From the NCBI RefSeq assembly GCF_016802725.1, contig NC_052667.1, positions 17,747,846 through 17,811,845 on the forward strand: a stretch of DNA of 64,000 bases, in the 5' to 3' direction. Source of the DNA: Solenopsis invicta (Eukaryota > Arthropoda > Insecta > Hymenoptera > Formicidae). The notes under the pieces were generated by a model that was not told where the DNA came from, ran no database searches, and was given only the letters and a program-made list of their open reading frames with translations. Made by a program: the position numbers and the translations under genes. This document shows, one piece after another, positions 48,460 through 60,167 of this stretch. Positions within the stretch are counted from its first letter, which is position 1. Each line of letters opens with the position of its first letter.

Positions 48460-49753
48460 TAGGTGCGCAATTAAGTTCCCGCTGTTTGTCAATAGATGGC
48501 TCCAGCAGTAAGTGCTGGTCGATTTAGACATACCCAAAACGTCATGAACCAAGCTTAGACATATGGTAAACAAACCGCGTTGACACGTTAGTGATTTTTG
48601 TTTTGGCGTCATATACTTTTAATTGCGTGAAAATGTCTGATTTTGTGTCAAATAATCGTCATTTGCGGGAAGTGTTGATTTTCTTATTTTATTCGAAGAA
48701 AACAGCGGCTGAAGCGCATCGAGAGCTCCTAAAAGTTTACGGAGATGATGCTCTAAGTGAAACAACGTGCTGTGATTGGTTCCGTCGCTTTAAAGACGGT
48801 GTTTTGATGTTGACGACCGTCCGTGTGAAGGAAGGCCAAAAACATTTGAAGACGCTGAATTGGAGGCATTGTTCGATGAGGATCCGTGTTAAATGCAAGA
48901 ACAACTTGCTTCAGCATTAGGAGTTACCCGCCAAGCCATTTCCAAGTGATTGCATGCGTTGGGAATGATTCAAAAGCAAGGAATTTGAGTTTCTTATGAT
49001 TTTGAAGCCAAGGGACGTTGAGCGTCGTTTTTTCACCTGTGAACAACTGCTCCAGCAGTAAAAAAGGAAAGGTTTTCTTCATCGTATCGTGACGGGTGAT
49101 GAAAAATGGATTTATTACAGCAACCCAAAGAAAAGAAAGTCATGGGTACTGCTCGGTCATGTTTCTACGTCGTCGGCTCGGCCGTATATTTACGCTGCGA
49201 AGGTTATGCTGTATATTTGATGGGACCAGGTCGGTGTTATTTATTATGAGCTGTTGAAATTGAACGAAACCATCACTGGGGAACAGTATCGACTTTAATT
49301 GATGCGACTGAGCCGAGCACTGCGCGAAAAACGGCCACAATACGAGCAGAGGCACGACAAAGTGATTCTACTGCATGACAACGCTCAGCTTCATGTTGCC
49401 AAACCCGTTAAAATCTACGTGGAAACGCTCAAATGGGAAGTCCTACCCCACCCGCCATATTCCCCAGATATTGTGCCATCCGATTATTACTTGTTCCGTT
49501 TAATGACACATGGTCTGGCTAATCAGCAGATTAGCATTCCGCTCATATGAAGACATCAAAAAATGGCTTGATTCGTGGATAGCCTCAAAAGACGAACACT
49601 TTTATCGTAACGGTATTCGAGCTTTGCCAGAAAGATGGGCAAAAGTTGTAGCTAGCGATGGGCAATACTTTGAATGATTTATTTGTAACCATTTTTTCAC
49701 AATAAAGTTGCATTTTCATAAAAAAAAACAGCGAGAACTTAGTTACGCACCTA
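48460..49753 (+). mobile_element. Complete mariner, 1.29 kb, inactive
   Basis: Both ends are intact: TAGGTGCGCAATTAAGTTCC left, and right, inverted, TAGGTGCGTAACTAAGTTCTC, with TA at each edge. The transposase runs from ATG 48633 (MSDFVSNNRHLREVLIFLF) to a stop at 49675-49677. Visible parts are the first HTH (FYSKKTAAEAHRELLKVYG), TGDEKWIYY, LHDNAQLHVAKPV, YSPDIVPSDYYLF and ALPERWAKVVASDGQYFE, with D,D34D spacing. Frameshifts (about 48800, 49550) and stops (about 48945, 49060) kill the gene. It is closest in this window to the copy at 1292. Confidence 0.93.
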
Positions 49754-49969
49754 ATATTAATTTATTTGTTTATACATAAAATGTATTTTCAAGATCTACT
49801 TTTTACTCATGTAAATGATGTTTTGTGAGATACTCCGATTTACTTGGATTACCCTGTATAATATATAACTTAACATTATTTATGAAAAAACAAAATAATA
49901 AAATAAAAAAATATAATGAAAAGTGTATTCAATTTAAAAAATAATGTTTTTAAGCTATAATTGTTATAG

Positions 49970-50138
49970 TTACATCGACGAAGACACAAGTATACAATCT
50001 GAGGATATACCACCAATGAACGATCCAGTATCGGCAACGCGTGTTCTTTGTGGCGCACTTTTACTACCAACCATTGCTAGTCTATGTGGAAGAATATTCT
50101 TTGAAAGTATAAGTTCCAATTTTCAGAGAACATTGTTG
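49970..50138 (+). CDS. MARCHF5: MARCHF5 exon with third transmembrane segment
   Basis: The acceptor is TTATAG at 49964-49969 and the donor GTATGT at 50139. It enters in phase 2 (the split codon gives Ser) and leaves in phase 0. It encodes YIDEDTSIQSEDIPPMNDP, a variable acidic linker, then VSATRVLCGALLLPTIASLCG, matching the third membrane pass of MARCH5. RIFFESISSNFQRTLL follows, aligning with the SNLQRT segment of the vertebrate protein. It is open throughout. It sits only about 220 bases downstream of the mariner at 48460-49753. Confidence 0.93.
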
Positions 50139-51044
50139 GTATGTATAAATTTTTCAAGTAAAAATACAAAATATAAACTCACAAGAATTAGAACATTTAA
50201 TTTTTTTTAAAAGAAAAATAAAATTCAATTAGCTGTAACTTTATTAAGAATTAATAAAATTTAAATTTAAAAAAAAGAATTTTAAATCTTAAAACTTATG
50301 TTTTTTTAAAAATTACTATGCTCTTTAAGTTCCTGTGAGTTTAATAATTTTTACATATAGAAAAATAAAACTTGAACATTTAAAAATTGGGAAAGTCTGT
50401 CTTTGTCTGGACATAACTTTATTATGTACCCAAAAAGTCTGTGTTCGACTGCCAAACAAAAAAATTGTCAACTTCCGAATATGAAAGTTTCAAGTTTTTC
50501 CTACAAAAAAAAATTTTTTTTTTTTTTTTTTTCACTTTTTCTATAACAATTTTTTGAGTTATCACGATTTAAATATAAAGTAAGCATTTTCAATTTGTAT
50601 GTGATTGTTTATTCTCCATTAAAAATCGAACTGTAAAAGATTCTTAAAACTGGAACTGCCTCGAATTATAGGCGAAGTGCCAAACATTTTGAAAAAGTAT
50701 GTAGATGTGAAGCAAATGAATGAAAATGACAAAAAATTAGCGATATTTTCTTTTTTTATTTTGACCAAAAAATAATTGTGTAAAACAAGAAAAATTTATT
50801 CTTTATATTTTTTGTACTTTTAAGTAGTTTGAGTTTAACAATTTTCCGAATAGCGATAAGATTCTTTACTTTGTAGCCATTATAGTTTTATGGTGCAAAA
50901 CATACACAAAAAAGTGAAATTGTTTAACTTCAGTAAAATAAAAAAAAAAGAAAAATAAAATCTGATTAATGTTGAAAAATTATTGTAATTTCTAGTGCAC
51001 TGACTTTACATTGACTTCTACTGTCAGCAAGAACAAAAAAAAAT
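50139..51044 (+). other. Start of intron 4, no feature recognised
   Basis: AT-rich with long A and T runs. No element ends or coding sequence seen. Confidence 0.5.
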
Positions 51045-52210
51045 TACACAGTTCTACAAAATTTAGGCGGGATTTTGTGCTTTAAACTTTGAAGGATGTT
51101 TCTATAGGATTACGTTGCGCTTAAAACGACTACGTTGTCCGTTTTTTCCATCACCCTCTATTTTTTTAAATAATCCAAAACTGTTTTTTTCGAATTTGAT
51201 TTTTTTATGAATTTTCTGACTAAAGGAGAGATGATAGCGAGATCAGCTTTACAACATTGTACATAGAAATGTTTAAAGAATACTGAAAATATCTTTTTGC
51301 TACTTATAAAAATGTTTTATTCAAACTGTATATAAAAAACTTTGATAAAATCGTGAAAATGGTAAAAAAAATGATAAATTTTGAAATACAAAATCAAATA
51401 TTTTGAAAGAAAACATCTTGAAAAATATTAATATTTGATTATTAAAGTTTATGGATGCATGTTTCTAGTTTAAATCCTTTTTTTTTTTTTTAAGAAATTA
51501 ATTTTTGACCATTTGTTAAAAAGCTATTGAATTTAAAGCACAAATACATCCAACGCGGATATCACCTACGGTGCGTGATCAGACTCAAGAAGACGTTCTC
51601 TCTAGTTTTTTCCGTCACCTTCTATTTTTTAAATAATCGCAAAAACAATTTGTTTTGAATTTGATTTTTTTATGATGTCCTCTCGAGTCTGATTGCGCAC
51701 CGTAGATAATGCCGCGCGCAAAATACATTTATATTTTAAATTCAGTAGCTTTTTAAAAAATAATCAGAAATTAATTTTTCAAAAAAATATTTAAATTAAA
51801 AACATACAACTGTAAGCCTAAATAATCAAATATTTTTTAAGATTTTTTTTCGAATTACTTGGTTTTATATTTCAAAATTTAACTTTTTTACCATTTTTCA
51901 CGATTTTATCAAAGATTTTTGTTTACGGTACGCATAAAATATTTTTATAAGTTGCAAAAAAAATATTTTCAGTATTGTGGGAATATTTTAAAATGCTATA
52001 AAGCTGATCTTGCTATCATTTTTTTTTAGCCAGAAAAAAATCATAAAGAAATCAAATTAAAAAAAAACTCTTTGCAATTATTTAAAAAAATGTATGATGA
52101 TGGAAAGAACGGACAACGTAGTCATTTTCAGCGCATTGAAATCCTATAGAAACATCCTTTAAAGTTCAAAGAACAAGACCCTACCTAAATTTTATAGAAC
52201 TGTTTTATTT
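51045..52210. mobile_element. 1.17-kb near-palindrome
   Basis: The arms 51045-51550 and 51690-52210 are inverted copies: CAGTTCTACAAAATTTAGGCGGG, GATGTTTCTATAGGATT, ACTACGTTGTCCGTT and GATAGCGAGATCAGCTTTA on the left, with inverted partners on the right. The centre holds its own hairpin (TACGGTGCGTGATCAGACTC / GAGTCTGATTGCGCACCGTA). The TTTTTCCRTCACCYTCTATTTTT phrase occurs both in the arm and next to the centre. Non-coding; unclassified foldback. Confidence 0.8.
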
Positions 52211-52778
52211 AGTACAAGAATATTATGAAATATTGTATTTATGCATTCTAGCATTCGACTATAAATGACTGGACAATATTGTCGTATTCCACAAATGTCT
52301 ACAATGAAAATTTTATTTTTTCTTTTTCATTTTTTAGTGATTTGAAAAGATTTCCATTTTGTAAAATAACTGTTTCAATCTTTTTCTTTTACAAACTCCT
52401 ATAAAATTGAGTCAAGCTATACAAGATATAAAGTTTAAGCTTTGAAGAATTATAATATAAAGCTGAATTATAGGCAAAAAATCATAAGAGCACAAGTGCA
52501 TAAGAATAAAGTGCCCTCAATTATTGCGTTACGGAATCCGAAAATTATGGCACCTTAAGCTAGCTACCACTCCCCTCTACCAAGGCAAAATTTATTTTAA
52601 AACATTTTTTAATTAAGTGCTAATTAGATGCTAATTTAGTGCTGAAATTCGAAACTAGGTTTGAACCGTTTGGCAGAAAATATGAAAAATATTGGGTAGA
52701 GCTGGCTTAACCCTTACTAGTCAACAGCCCCCTGACAAGTGTAATTCACGTGTCCGTTTAGTGTCGCCGTGGCAACAT
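52211..52778 (+). other. Intron 4 sequence, possible lone TTAA end
   Basis: Mostly AT-rich. TTAACCCTTACTAGTCAAC at about 52708 looks like a piggyBac-type end, but no inverted partner was found. Confidence 0.35.
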
Positions 52779-52787
52779 TTATATATA

Positions 52788-52856
<69 letters not shown>
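52779..52856. repeat. TA microsatellite
   Basis: About 75 bases of TA with two interruptions (TTTATA). Probably polymorphic. Confidence 0.9.
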
Positions 52857-52859
<3 letters not shown>

Positions 52860-53161
52860 GAAATGGTAAAGAAAACTAGTTTGCTATATATTGCTTCTTT
52901 ATTTTCGACAAGAGTCTGCACGAGTCGTCGTGCAACAGAACACTGCCCGCGATCGACGGTCACATTTCTATAGCGCGACGTTGCACCGGTGGGGGAAAAG
53001 CTTACGTCGCAGGCGCTATCTGCATTGCAATGCCCAACATGTAGGGTCATATACATTTACATTCAAAGGAACGCTAATACAAATTACGTAAATATTTACT
53101 TAATACAAATGACTCGGATATTAACTAAATAACTAACGAACATCAATACGAAAGTGTTACA
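52853..53161 (-). repeat. Possible solo LTR
   Basis: On the minus strand it starts TGTAACACTTTCG and ends CATTTCCAACA, with an AATAAAGAAGC polyadenylation-like word 45 bases before the end. It is richer in G and C than its surroundings. TG...CA ends and a poly-A signal fit a Copia-type LTR of about 310 bases. No second LTR, primer site or pol was found, and the end abuts the TA repeat. Low confidence. Confidence 0.3.
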
Positions 53162-54156
53162 TGAGCGCTAACATATACCTATTCTCAATCGAATTTTATA
53201 ATGAAAATTTTACGTATCATAATTTAAACACTACACTATGTTTAGAGGTCTATTTCATTCGCGAGGATAATCTGATCATGGTACTTTTCCAACCTTTCAC
53301 AGGGGAGTGATTTGTCGTGAGTTCTTAACAAGTTTTTGCTCACAAAAAGAAATTTTTGGAATTTAAAGTTGTTCTTGGATATAAAATTAATTCAATTGCC
53401 TTTAAGATTCTTTTGAAACTGTTTTTCTAGTATGCATTTGAATGTATATTCTATGAAGAAACGCACTTCAGAGAGCTAAATAAATAATCATTTATTTAGT
53501 TCTTTGAAGTGCGTTTCTTTAAAGAGCAAAATTGCGGCGCAGTTTGGGGGAATTTTGTAAATATTTATAAATTTACCTAGAAAAAATTATTGAGCACTAA
53601 AATCTTTCAACTGGTAATGCCATATTTATTATTTCAATTCTAAATAAATAAATTGCATGAAATAAATAAATTGCGTGTACTCTTCCGGTGTAACTTATCG
53701 CTATTACTGTGTAACAATCTCTGTCATTAGAGTTTCCAAGCCTTGATGTCTTCATGTATTTAAAAAAATCTTAGCAATTATATCATTTAACAAAGCAAAA
53801 ATTCAGCCTTAAAAATCGTTTTTTTTTTTGCAACAATATGATTTTTGACGAAGTTATAAGCAATCAAATTTGAAATGTTCATCTCTTATTTAATTCGTAG
53901 AAAATCAGTAACAAAAAATCAATAGATAATTAAAAAAAGATTTTTGTAAGAAAAACTTATAAAGTTTTCATATTCGGAAATCGAAAATTTTCACAGATTT
54001 TTTTTACATGTGAAAAGTTTACATAATGAGAAAAAAACTTCCTATTTTGTCTAGCTTATACTTTTGTATATGTAAAAATTACTAAACTACACATTACTGA
54101 ACTACATAGTAATTCAAATAACATAATGACTTTTTGAAAGTAAGATTTTAAGCTTT
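53162..54156 (+). other. Intron 4 sequence containing one strong hairpin
   Basis: AT-rich DNA without element ends, apart from the hairpin at 53455-53520. Confidence 0.5.
53455..53520. repeat. 31-bp hairpin with 4-base loop
   Basis: GAAACGCACTTCAGAGAGCTAAATAAAT pairs with ATTTATTTAGTTCTTTGAAGTGCGTTTC. The stem is 31 positions with no bulge: 28 Watson-Crick pairs and three that would be G-U in the plus-strand RNA. The loop is AATC. It lies in intron 4, so it would be transcribed with MARCHF5. It could be a tiny MITE or an RNA hairpin. Confidence 0.8.
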
Positions 54157-54160
54157 TTAA

Positions 54161-54374
54161 CCCTTAAACACATATTGAAAATTCCCCTAGATTTTCAATC
54201 GCTTACTGTGTGAAGACTGATTGAGAAAAAAGAATCGGGCTGGGTGGAAAAAAGTTTGAAGTCTCCTCTATCGACTGCTACAATTGACCAACTTTATTGC
54301 TTAACTAAAATAAAATGGCACGAAAGTAAAGCTTTTTCGGGAAAGTCTCCCAGACTCACTTATGTGTTTAAGGG
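54161..54374. mobile_element. TTAA-flanked 214-base deletion derivative
   Basis: TTAA lies at 54157-54160 and 54375-54378. The ends CCCTTAAACACA and TGTGTTTAAGGG match the element at 10305-11291, as does the inside (TGTGAAGACTGATTGAG, AAAAAAGTTTGAAGTCTCCTC, GGGAAAGTCTCCCAGACTC). It lacks the duplicated middle of the larger copy. Confidence 0.88.
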
Positions 54375-54787
54375 TTAAAATCCTTTCTTTAAAAACAATC
54401 GAATTAAAGAGCCTATAAGCCGCGCTGGATGTAAGTTCATGAAATTAAATGTTAATTTGCGTCTTATAATACAATTCCTAAAAAGCTATTACATAAGTAT
54501 TAGTATTTCACTCCTTAGCATTTATATTTTTTAATGACTAACAAGATCAGTCTTCATATTTTTTTTTTTATTTGATTGTACATAAATAATGTCAACACGA
54601 ATATTTAACTCGGTTTACATATTCCTTAATTCAATTGTTTTTAATTGTGACAAGCTTTTTTTCAAATTTAAATTTCATTTATTTTTAACGAAGTTACAGA
54701 TATCTGAATTTTGTTTATTTTTTTAAAGAAAAATTAAGTATTCCTCCAATTTTTGTAAGAAATTCAGAATATCTTTTTTTCAAATAT

Positions 54788-55465
54788 ACAGGATGTTTCA
54801 TCAATGCATGTTAATACTTTAGGAAATAAATCTACACTAAAATAAGTAAGAAACGTTATATGAACATTTGTCCTGCATACCTTAGTTTTCACGTTATGGA
54901 TCATTAAAGATAATGTTTGAACTGCCCGCTTTGTGTCAACACATTACTGTATAGCTTAGTACGTCTCGACCTTATCTAATATTTATAAACAATATCCATC
55001 AATACATATTAAACCATTTTTGGATAATATACCCTTGGCTATCAGGTAAAACTTGTGATTTGCACACGATAGTGCTCTGTTTTATTTCCATCTTGAAATA
55101 AACATTCCTAAACAATGCCTTCGTAAATCGACATACAGGATGATTCAGAACGACTCACCCTGTGTCCCTGTAAAGACATATTCTTAAGTAAATTCTGAGA
55201 CGATTCTTTCTATACGAAAATTTTGTCCGACGCTTACTTTTTGAATTATAAAAGGATAAAGTTAACGAATCACGGGCCGTGTAGACATGGTAGACAGAGA
55301 CGGCGCAACTCATTGTCCGACGCGGGCGCTTACGCGGGGCATCCTTATGATCAACTGTCTGACAACAAGAATTATTCTATTGCATGCCTTGTTCATATAA
55401 CAGTTCTTTATTTTAATGTAGATTTATCTCCTAAAGTATTGACATGCATTTATGAAACACTCTGT
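54788..55465. mobile_element. Inverted-repeat element with ACAGGATGTTTCAT ends
   Basis: The left end ACAGGATGTTTCATCAATGC and the right end, inverted, ACAGAGTGTTTCATAAATGC continue for about 75 bases (AATACTTTAGGAAATAAATC). Inside, from 55135, ACAGGATGATTCAGAACGAC starts a diverged arm of the 32945-35592 foldback family (CTGAGACGATTCTTTC, TTTTGTCCGACGCTTA). So one related element landed in another, or they share a module. Confidence 0.7.
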
Positions 55466-55763
55466 ACACACGTTACCGATACAACACAAAATATTGCAGT
55501 AATGTTTCAAAAATATTGTAAAAAATAATGTCCTATGGTTCACCCAAGCATCACGCGCCACCAAATAATTACGGCAAAGTTCAAAGTAAAGTTTCTCGTA
55601 ATTAAACCGCATAAAATAGAACAAAGTTTAACAAAAAATGCACATTTCAACCGATTTTTACATCAACTTCACCTATCGCTATTCCTTTTATTTCACTGCT
55701 CCAAGTGCCGGTCGATAGTCAGGATTATACGACGCTCATACGTATACATTTTATATATATATA

Positions 55764-56432
55764 AGGGAGAAGATCGGGGCTATTCGTTAGAGCTTTTTTT
55801 TCTTTTGGGTCTTTTGAGTTCTATATTCATTAAAAAAAAAAAAAACGTGAGACGGTTTGAAAGGTTGACCCTTCTCCTTCATAATGCCGCTATAGATAGT
55901 ACATGGAAGTGTATTTGCTTTGAAGTACATATAAAAATGTCGACTGATGCCAAGAATTACGAATACCCCCAAGTCTGAGGTAATTCGTAACTAGTCCGAG
56001 AATATCCCGAAATTTGTGTTTTAAGTTGAAAGACTGTAAAAAACTGTTGCTAAGACTTTTTTTTATTTAAAAAAAGGATATAAGTATAAAAAAAACAAAT
56101 GGAAACATACACGTTTGCATGTCTTTTTATGTCATCGGTGTGACAGATTTCCTAACCTCACAAGTGTCAATCTTTATCGCTTTATAACTTTTTACCTGCT
56201 TAAGAGCGACGATTTTATATTCATATTTATGTTCTATCTACTAAAATACAATATTATCAAGTTTGAACTAAATCAATGAAGAACTTTAGTTTACCTAAAT
56301 GCTTAACTCTGCGTAGCGTAGACGTTCGTAACGCAGTCAACGTAAGGTTAGGGTTACCTATAGGCGCTGCAATCAGTATTAACGAATCGCCCCGGTGCTC
56401 AGTATTACGAATAGCTTTAACATTAACTGCGT
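55764..56432. mobile_element. Truncated copy of the 40800 element
   Basis: AGGGAGAAGATCGGGGCTATTCG through CGAATCGCCCCGGTGCTC matches the left two thirds of 40800-41799 in the same orientation. The right end is missing. Open frames here are not conserved between the copies. Confidence 0.75.
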
Positions 56433-56735
56433 ATGCAATAAAAAATATAGAATGTTAGGGAAGTACCGATACCCTTTAATTAGGGAACTTCCGATACTCT
56501 AACATTGTATCTTTTATTGCATATTCTTGTAGCTTATTTTGAGACTTTTTCAAAACACTACAAGAAAGTTTATTTTTGTTAAACACTTGCCGAGTTGTAA
56601 CGCTTGAAAGTTACCGTACACTATAGTTTTTAAGCCTTACAACTCGGAAAGTACTCAACGAAAATAAACTTTCTTGTGGTGTTTTGGAAAGCTCTCGAGA
56701 TAAGCTACAAGAATATGTAATAAAAATAGGCAATC
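56428..56735. repeat. Two adjacent hairpins
   Basis: Hairpin one (about 56428-56530): ATGCAATAAAA...AATGTTAGGGAAGTACCGATA pairs with its inverse. Hairpin two (about 56505-56735): TATTCTTGTAGCTTATTT, ACTACAAGAAAGTTTATTTT and GAGTTGTAACGCTTG pair with the right half. They share the ATGCAATAAAA...CTTGTAGCTTAT word, so they overlap at one arm. Confidence 0.65.
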
Positions 56736-56930
56736 CCATTTAAAAAATTAAAGGTGTCCTTCACGTAACCTTCAAGCAACTATTTAAGGTCAAATTAATG
56801 ACACCATCTTATGTCCCCCTCGAAATCATACAACTTTTGTTTGAAACATTTTTGTCTACTGGGTTTAGTTTTCGAGATATTTGGCTGGATCATTTAAAAT
56901 GGAATACCTTGTATAATATTTACCCGTTAT
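56736..56930 (+). repeat. Dispersed repeat, copy 1
   Basis: About 195 bases: TTTAAAAAATTAAAGGTGTCC through GCTGGATCATTTAAAATGG, ending ACCTTGTATAA. It recurs in the same orientation at 60340-60525, ending ACACCCTGTATAT. The ending, inverted, reads ATACAGGGTGTG, i.e. another ACAGGGTG-type terminus. Confidence 0.8.
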
Positions 56931-57019
56931 CCATTGTAAACGCGTTTTTTTATAGTCAATAAGCTTATTCTATTGATGATTTTTAATTTTTTTTTATTTT
57001 TTATTTTGCTGTAACGATG

Positions 57020-57558
57020 GTGAAATTCTCATTGGACCCCAGTCTGGCTAGACCTGAGAGTGTTGGACCTAAGTCAGGCGCGAGTCCTGACCGCTTTTTA
57101 GTGGCCCGGATCGTCCCGCCCCACCTACCAACTAAAAACCCACTAAGCCCATAGCGAAGAAAGGCCCCGACCAATAATACGTCATAACATCAGTAGCCTT
57201 CCCCCAGAGATCGGAACGTGAGCTTTCCTATGTGCCAGTTAGTCGAGTTGGGAGCGGAGCTTGGGAGGTCTAGCCGAAATTATTTTGGCTTTGCGAACCT
57301 CCTCCCCATCTCAGGGGGACGCCCTGAAACACAGATACGCTCCCTCTCCTCCGCGCTCTTTTAGGGCCAGTGGCGAGCGCCGAACTACGAAAGTTTCGCG
57401 CCAACCCCGTGCCCAAGGTCCGGTGGGTCACCGACCGCACCAGGCCTACCTTTCTACCCTCGGATGGCCAAACCGCCTGATGAGCGAGACAGACTGCCCC
57501 AATAATCGGAGTTCTTGCTTCATCCTATTGATGACTTATACAAGCTTTTAATCTAGCG
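57020..57558 (+). other. GC-rich island, probable retrotransposon 5' part
   Basis: About 540 bases near 55 percent G+C inside AT-rich intron. GGACCCCAGTCTGGCTAG, CCCGGATCGTCCCGCCCC and GGGGGACGCCCTGAAACACAG are examples. There is no long reading frame with known similarity. It stands upstream of a LINE ORF1 relic in the same direction, so a LINE 5' untranslated region is plausible. Confidence 0.35.
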
Positions 57559-58091
57559 AGTCCGTGGCGGGGTGTGACATACCCTACCTGTTGTTTTCAT
57601 TGGTATATTTTTTTATTTTTTATTGTGACATTTTAGCAACTTTAAGTAGCTGAAGCTAAGAAAGTGTGGGAGGGGATAGTGGCAGAATTGCAGTGTTGCG
57701 TCAGCCGGCGCTTACGATACACGCATGTAAACGTCTATGGGGTTTCTTGCAAAGACTACTAATTTTGATTCCAGTTTCTAAGATGTTTCTCAATGATATA
57801 ATAAGATTTTATATGTTTAGTTTGTTCAAAATCTCATGTTGTTTATGTTTCTAGAGTTTTTTTAGTTTAAATAAAAGCTTATTAATCTTAGTAGGTTTTT
57901 GTAACCACAAAGTGCCATTGCTATCTCAAGTAATTGTATTAAAATACAATTAATATTATTTATTTTTTATTGAAATTGTTTCTTATATTATCTCCTTTTA
58001 CAATATATTGCAGTTATTTAACGTGATTCTGGCGTAAACAAAATTTTACATACCCTATGTGTTGGGGTATGTCACACTCCGCCACATACTC
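57559..58091. mobile_element. Inverted-repeat element, about 0.53 kb
   Basis: The left end GAGTCCGTGGCGGGGTGTGACATACC and the right end, inverted, GAGTATGTGGCGGAGTGTGAC followed by ATACC form terminal repeats of about 35 bases. The interior is AT-rich and non-coding. It seems to separate the GC-rich island from the LINE ORF1 relic. Confidence 0.7.
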
Positions 58092-59150
58092 AAAGTAATC
58101 TTTTTGCACCACATACTCTCCGGGTTAAGTAATTGAATATAAGCAAAATGAGAAGAGCATTTAACTTAATTTTGAGAATTTTGTATAAACGAGAGTGCGC
58201 AAAAACATCGCAATCAGCATATTGCACATAGCAAGTTGCCTAAAATAAGATAGAGAATCATTTAAGAAAGAATTTCTTTTTTTTTTAATTTTTTGTAGGA
58301 TTTGGTTAGAGTGTGCATAAGAGCGAGTACGTATATGAAAGCGTAGTGGATTTTGAAAAGAGATTTTGACGAATAAAGGTGAAGGAGAGGCGTGTAAATG
58401 TGGAGAATAGATAGGAGGGCGTGCAGAGAATATAGAGAGGTAAAGGTGAGAATAGGCGAGTAGGAGAAAAGCGGAATTCCAAGCGAAATATAAAAAAGTA
58501 GGAAGTGAGGTTATGGTGAGTAAAGAGATAGGTGAGATAGGTGCGGCCGGTAAAGGGGGAAAAACAAGATCTCAGGATGAAAGATAGAGAAAGTTGATGA
58601 TAGGAAGTAAGTTAGAAGGAAAGACAGTAACTCTTAAAGTAGGAGAGGAAAAATACTGGAAAGAGGAGTGAGTTAGGCTGAGGCAAGAGCTTAAAGAATT
58701 ACTGAAAAAAGAGGTAAAAGGTATGAAAGAAGATAGAAAGAAGTTAAAGGAGGAGATGGAGGTATCAAAAGCGAAGTGAGGGTACGAAGAGAGGATCGAG
58801 AAGTTAGAGGAAAGAATAGAGGAACTAAAACTAGAATTAGAAAGAAAGGAAAGAATGGAGGTAGGTAAAAAGGAAGGTGAAAGGGGGAAGGTAAGAGTAT
58901 AAGCATATATAGCATAAGATAAAGAGCAAGCAGATTAGTAGCAAAGAAATGATGAGTGAATGCAGTGCATTAAGTGAGAGTGAAGTAGGAAAAATCAGGA
59001 AGTGGATGAGAGAAAAAGATACAGAGGAAAGGAGAAATAACATCATAATGAAAGGTGTAAAAATAGGTGTAAGAAGAGTAGAACGGTAGTATTAGTGAAG
59101 CTAAAAAATGAATATAAAAAAGAAATAATGAGAAATAAGTAGGGGAGTTT
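58092..59150 (+). pseudogene. LINE ORF1 relic, coiled-coil part
   Basis: Purine-rich plus strand with many short frames. LRQELKELLKKEVKGMKEDR, EERIEKLEERIEELKLELER and EKDTEERRNNIIMKGVK are followed by VLVKLKNEYKKEIMRNK. A Lys/Glu coiled coil, then ERRNNIIIKG and a VLVKL---KKEIM--K segment, is the layout of L1-like ORF1 proteins (RNA-binding chaperones). Stops and frameshifts everywhere. The complementary-strand open stretches, rich in Leu/Ser/Phe, are artefacts. Confidence 0.6.
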
Positions 59151-59656
59151 TGGGAGTTGTGAGCCAGCATTCCAAGTCGGCCATATTTGAAATTTTAACA
59201 TGATCCAACTACGCTAAAATGTTTCTCTCCATACAATCTTACTTTTTGATTAGCACTCGTCGCATTAACACATAATCTAAATGTCTATCCAGATTTTAAT
59301 TTTTAATTTTTTTCAAAAAGTTTTTTTGACCATTTATATTTGTGATTTTAATTATTTTTTTGAACTGATTGCAAAAATAAATATATTACGAAATTATTAC
59401 TGGTGAACTACTGTTTCGATGCACAATAGAAATTTTGCATGAACATTTGATGTGTTAATTACTATGCGGCTATTTTGATAATGTAACATTTAGGGAATTG
59501 TGAGTCACTACATTTTTGCCATTTTATCAACTTAAGTTGGCATCTTTCATGCGTATTTCGCAATATTCATGTATAATTTGGATGTTTCATGCAATTTCAT
59601 AGTGAATTTAGTAGTTTTCGTGATTTTTTCGTGTTTTAATTGTAGATATAGTCATC
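59151..59656 (+). other. Probable left flank of a pogo-like element
   Basis: GGGAGTTGTGAGCCAGC (59152) and GGAATTGTGAGTCACTAC (59494) resemble each other. Such TGTGAGYCA ends suggest transposon DNA before the coding relic at 59658, but no inverted partner was seen on the right. Confidence 0.3.
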
Positions 59657-59657
59657 A

Positions 59658-60108
59658 TGCCACGTCATAAGTATACAAGTGAATCTAGTAAGCCAACAAT
59701 CATATTAATGCCATAGTGACTGCCATCAAAGAGGTGACGATTGAAAAGAAAGCGGTGTGATCCGTTGGTCGAGTATATAACATCGATAGGTATAAATTGA
59801 CTCGCTATATTTCGAAACTGAATGAGGCAAACGTAGATCCTTCAACTGTTTCGAATGAAAAATTGGGCGATTTTGTTTCAAAAGAATTCTGCATCATCTG
59901 CAAAGCTATTATGCCGAAGAAATTGAACAAAAACAATTCTATATATTACAATGAATGCGATCGAGCTGTGCACTCGAAATGTGCCAATTTAAAAACCGCC
60001 TGTTATACCTATGTTCACTGCAAATCTTGCTTTAATCGGTCGGATCAGTCCCGATCTTGCTTTAATCGGTTGGATCAGTCCCGACACACACACACACACG
60101 CGCGCGCC

Positions 60109-60167
<59 letters not shown>

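Noticed and set aside
52700..52725. Another complete TTAA element starting TTAACCCTTACTAG
   Set aside because: No inverted partner with TTAA was found to the right, so it is noted only as a possible lone end.
58691..59170. Minus-strand Leu/Ser/Phe-rich frames resembling membrane proteins
   Set aside because: They lie opposite a purine-rich coiled-coil relic of a LINE ORF1, and the composition explains them.
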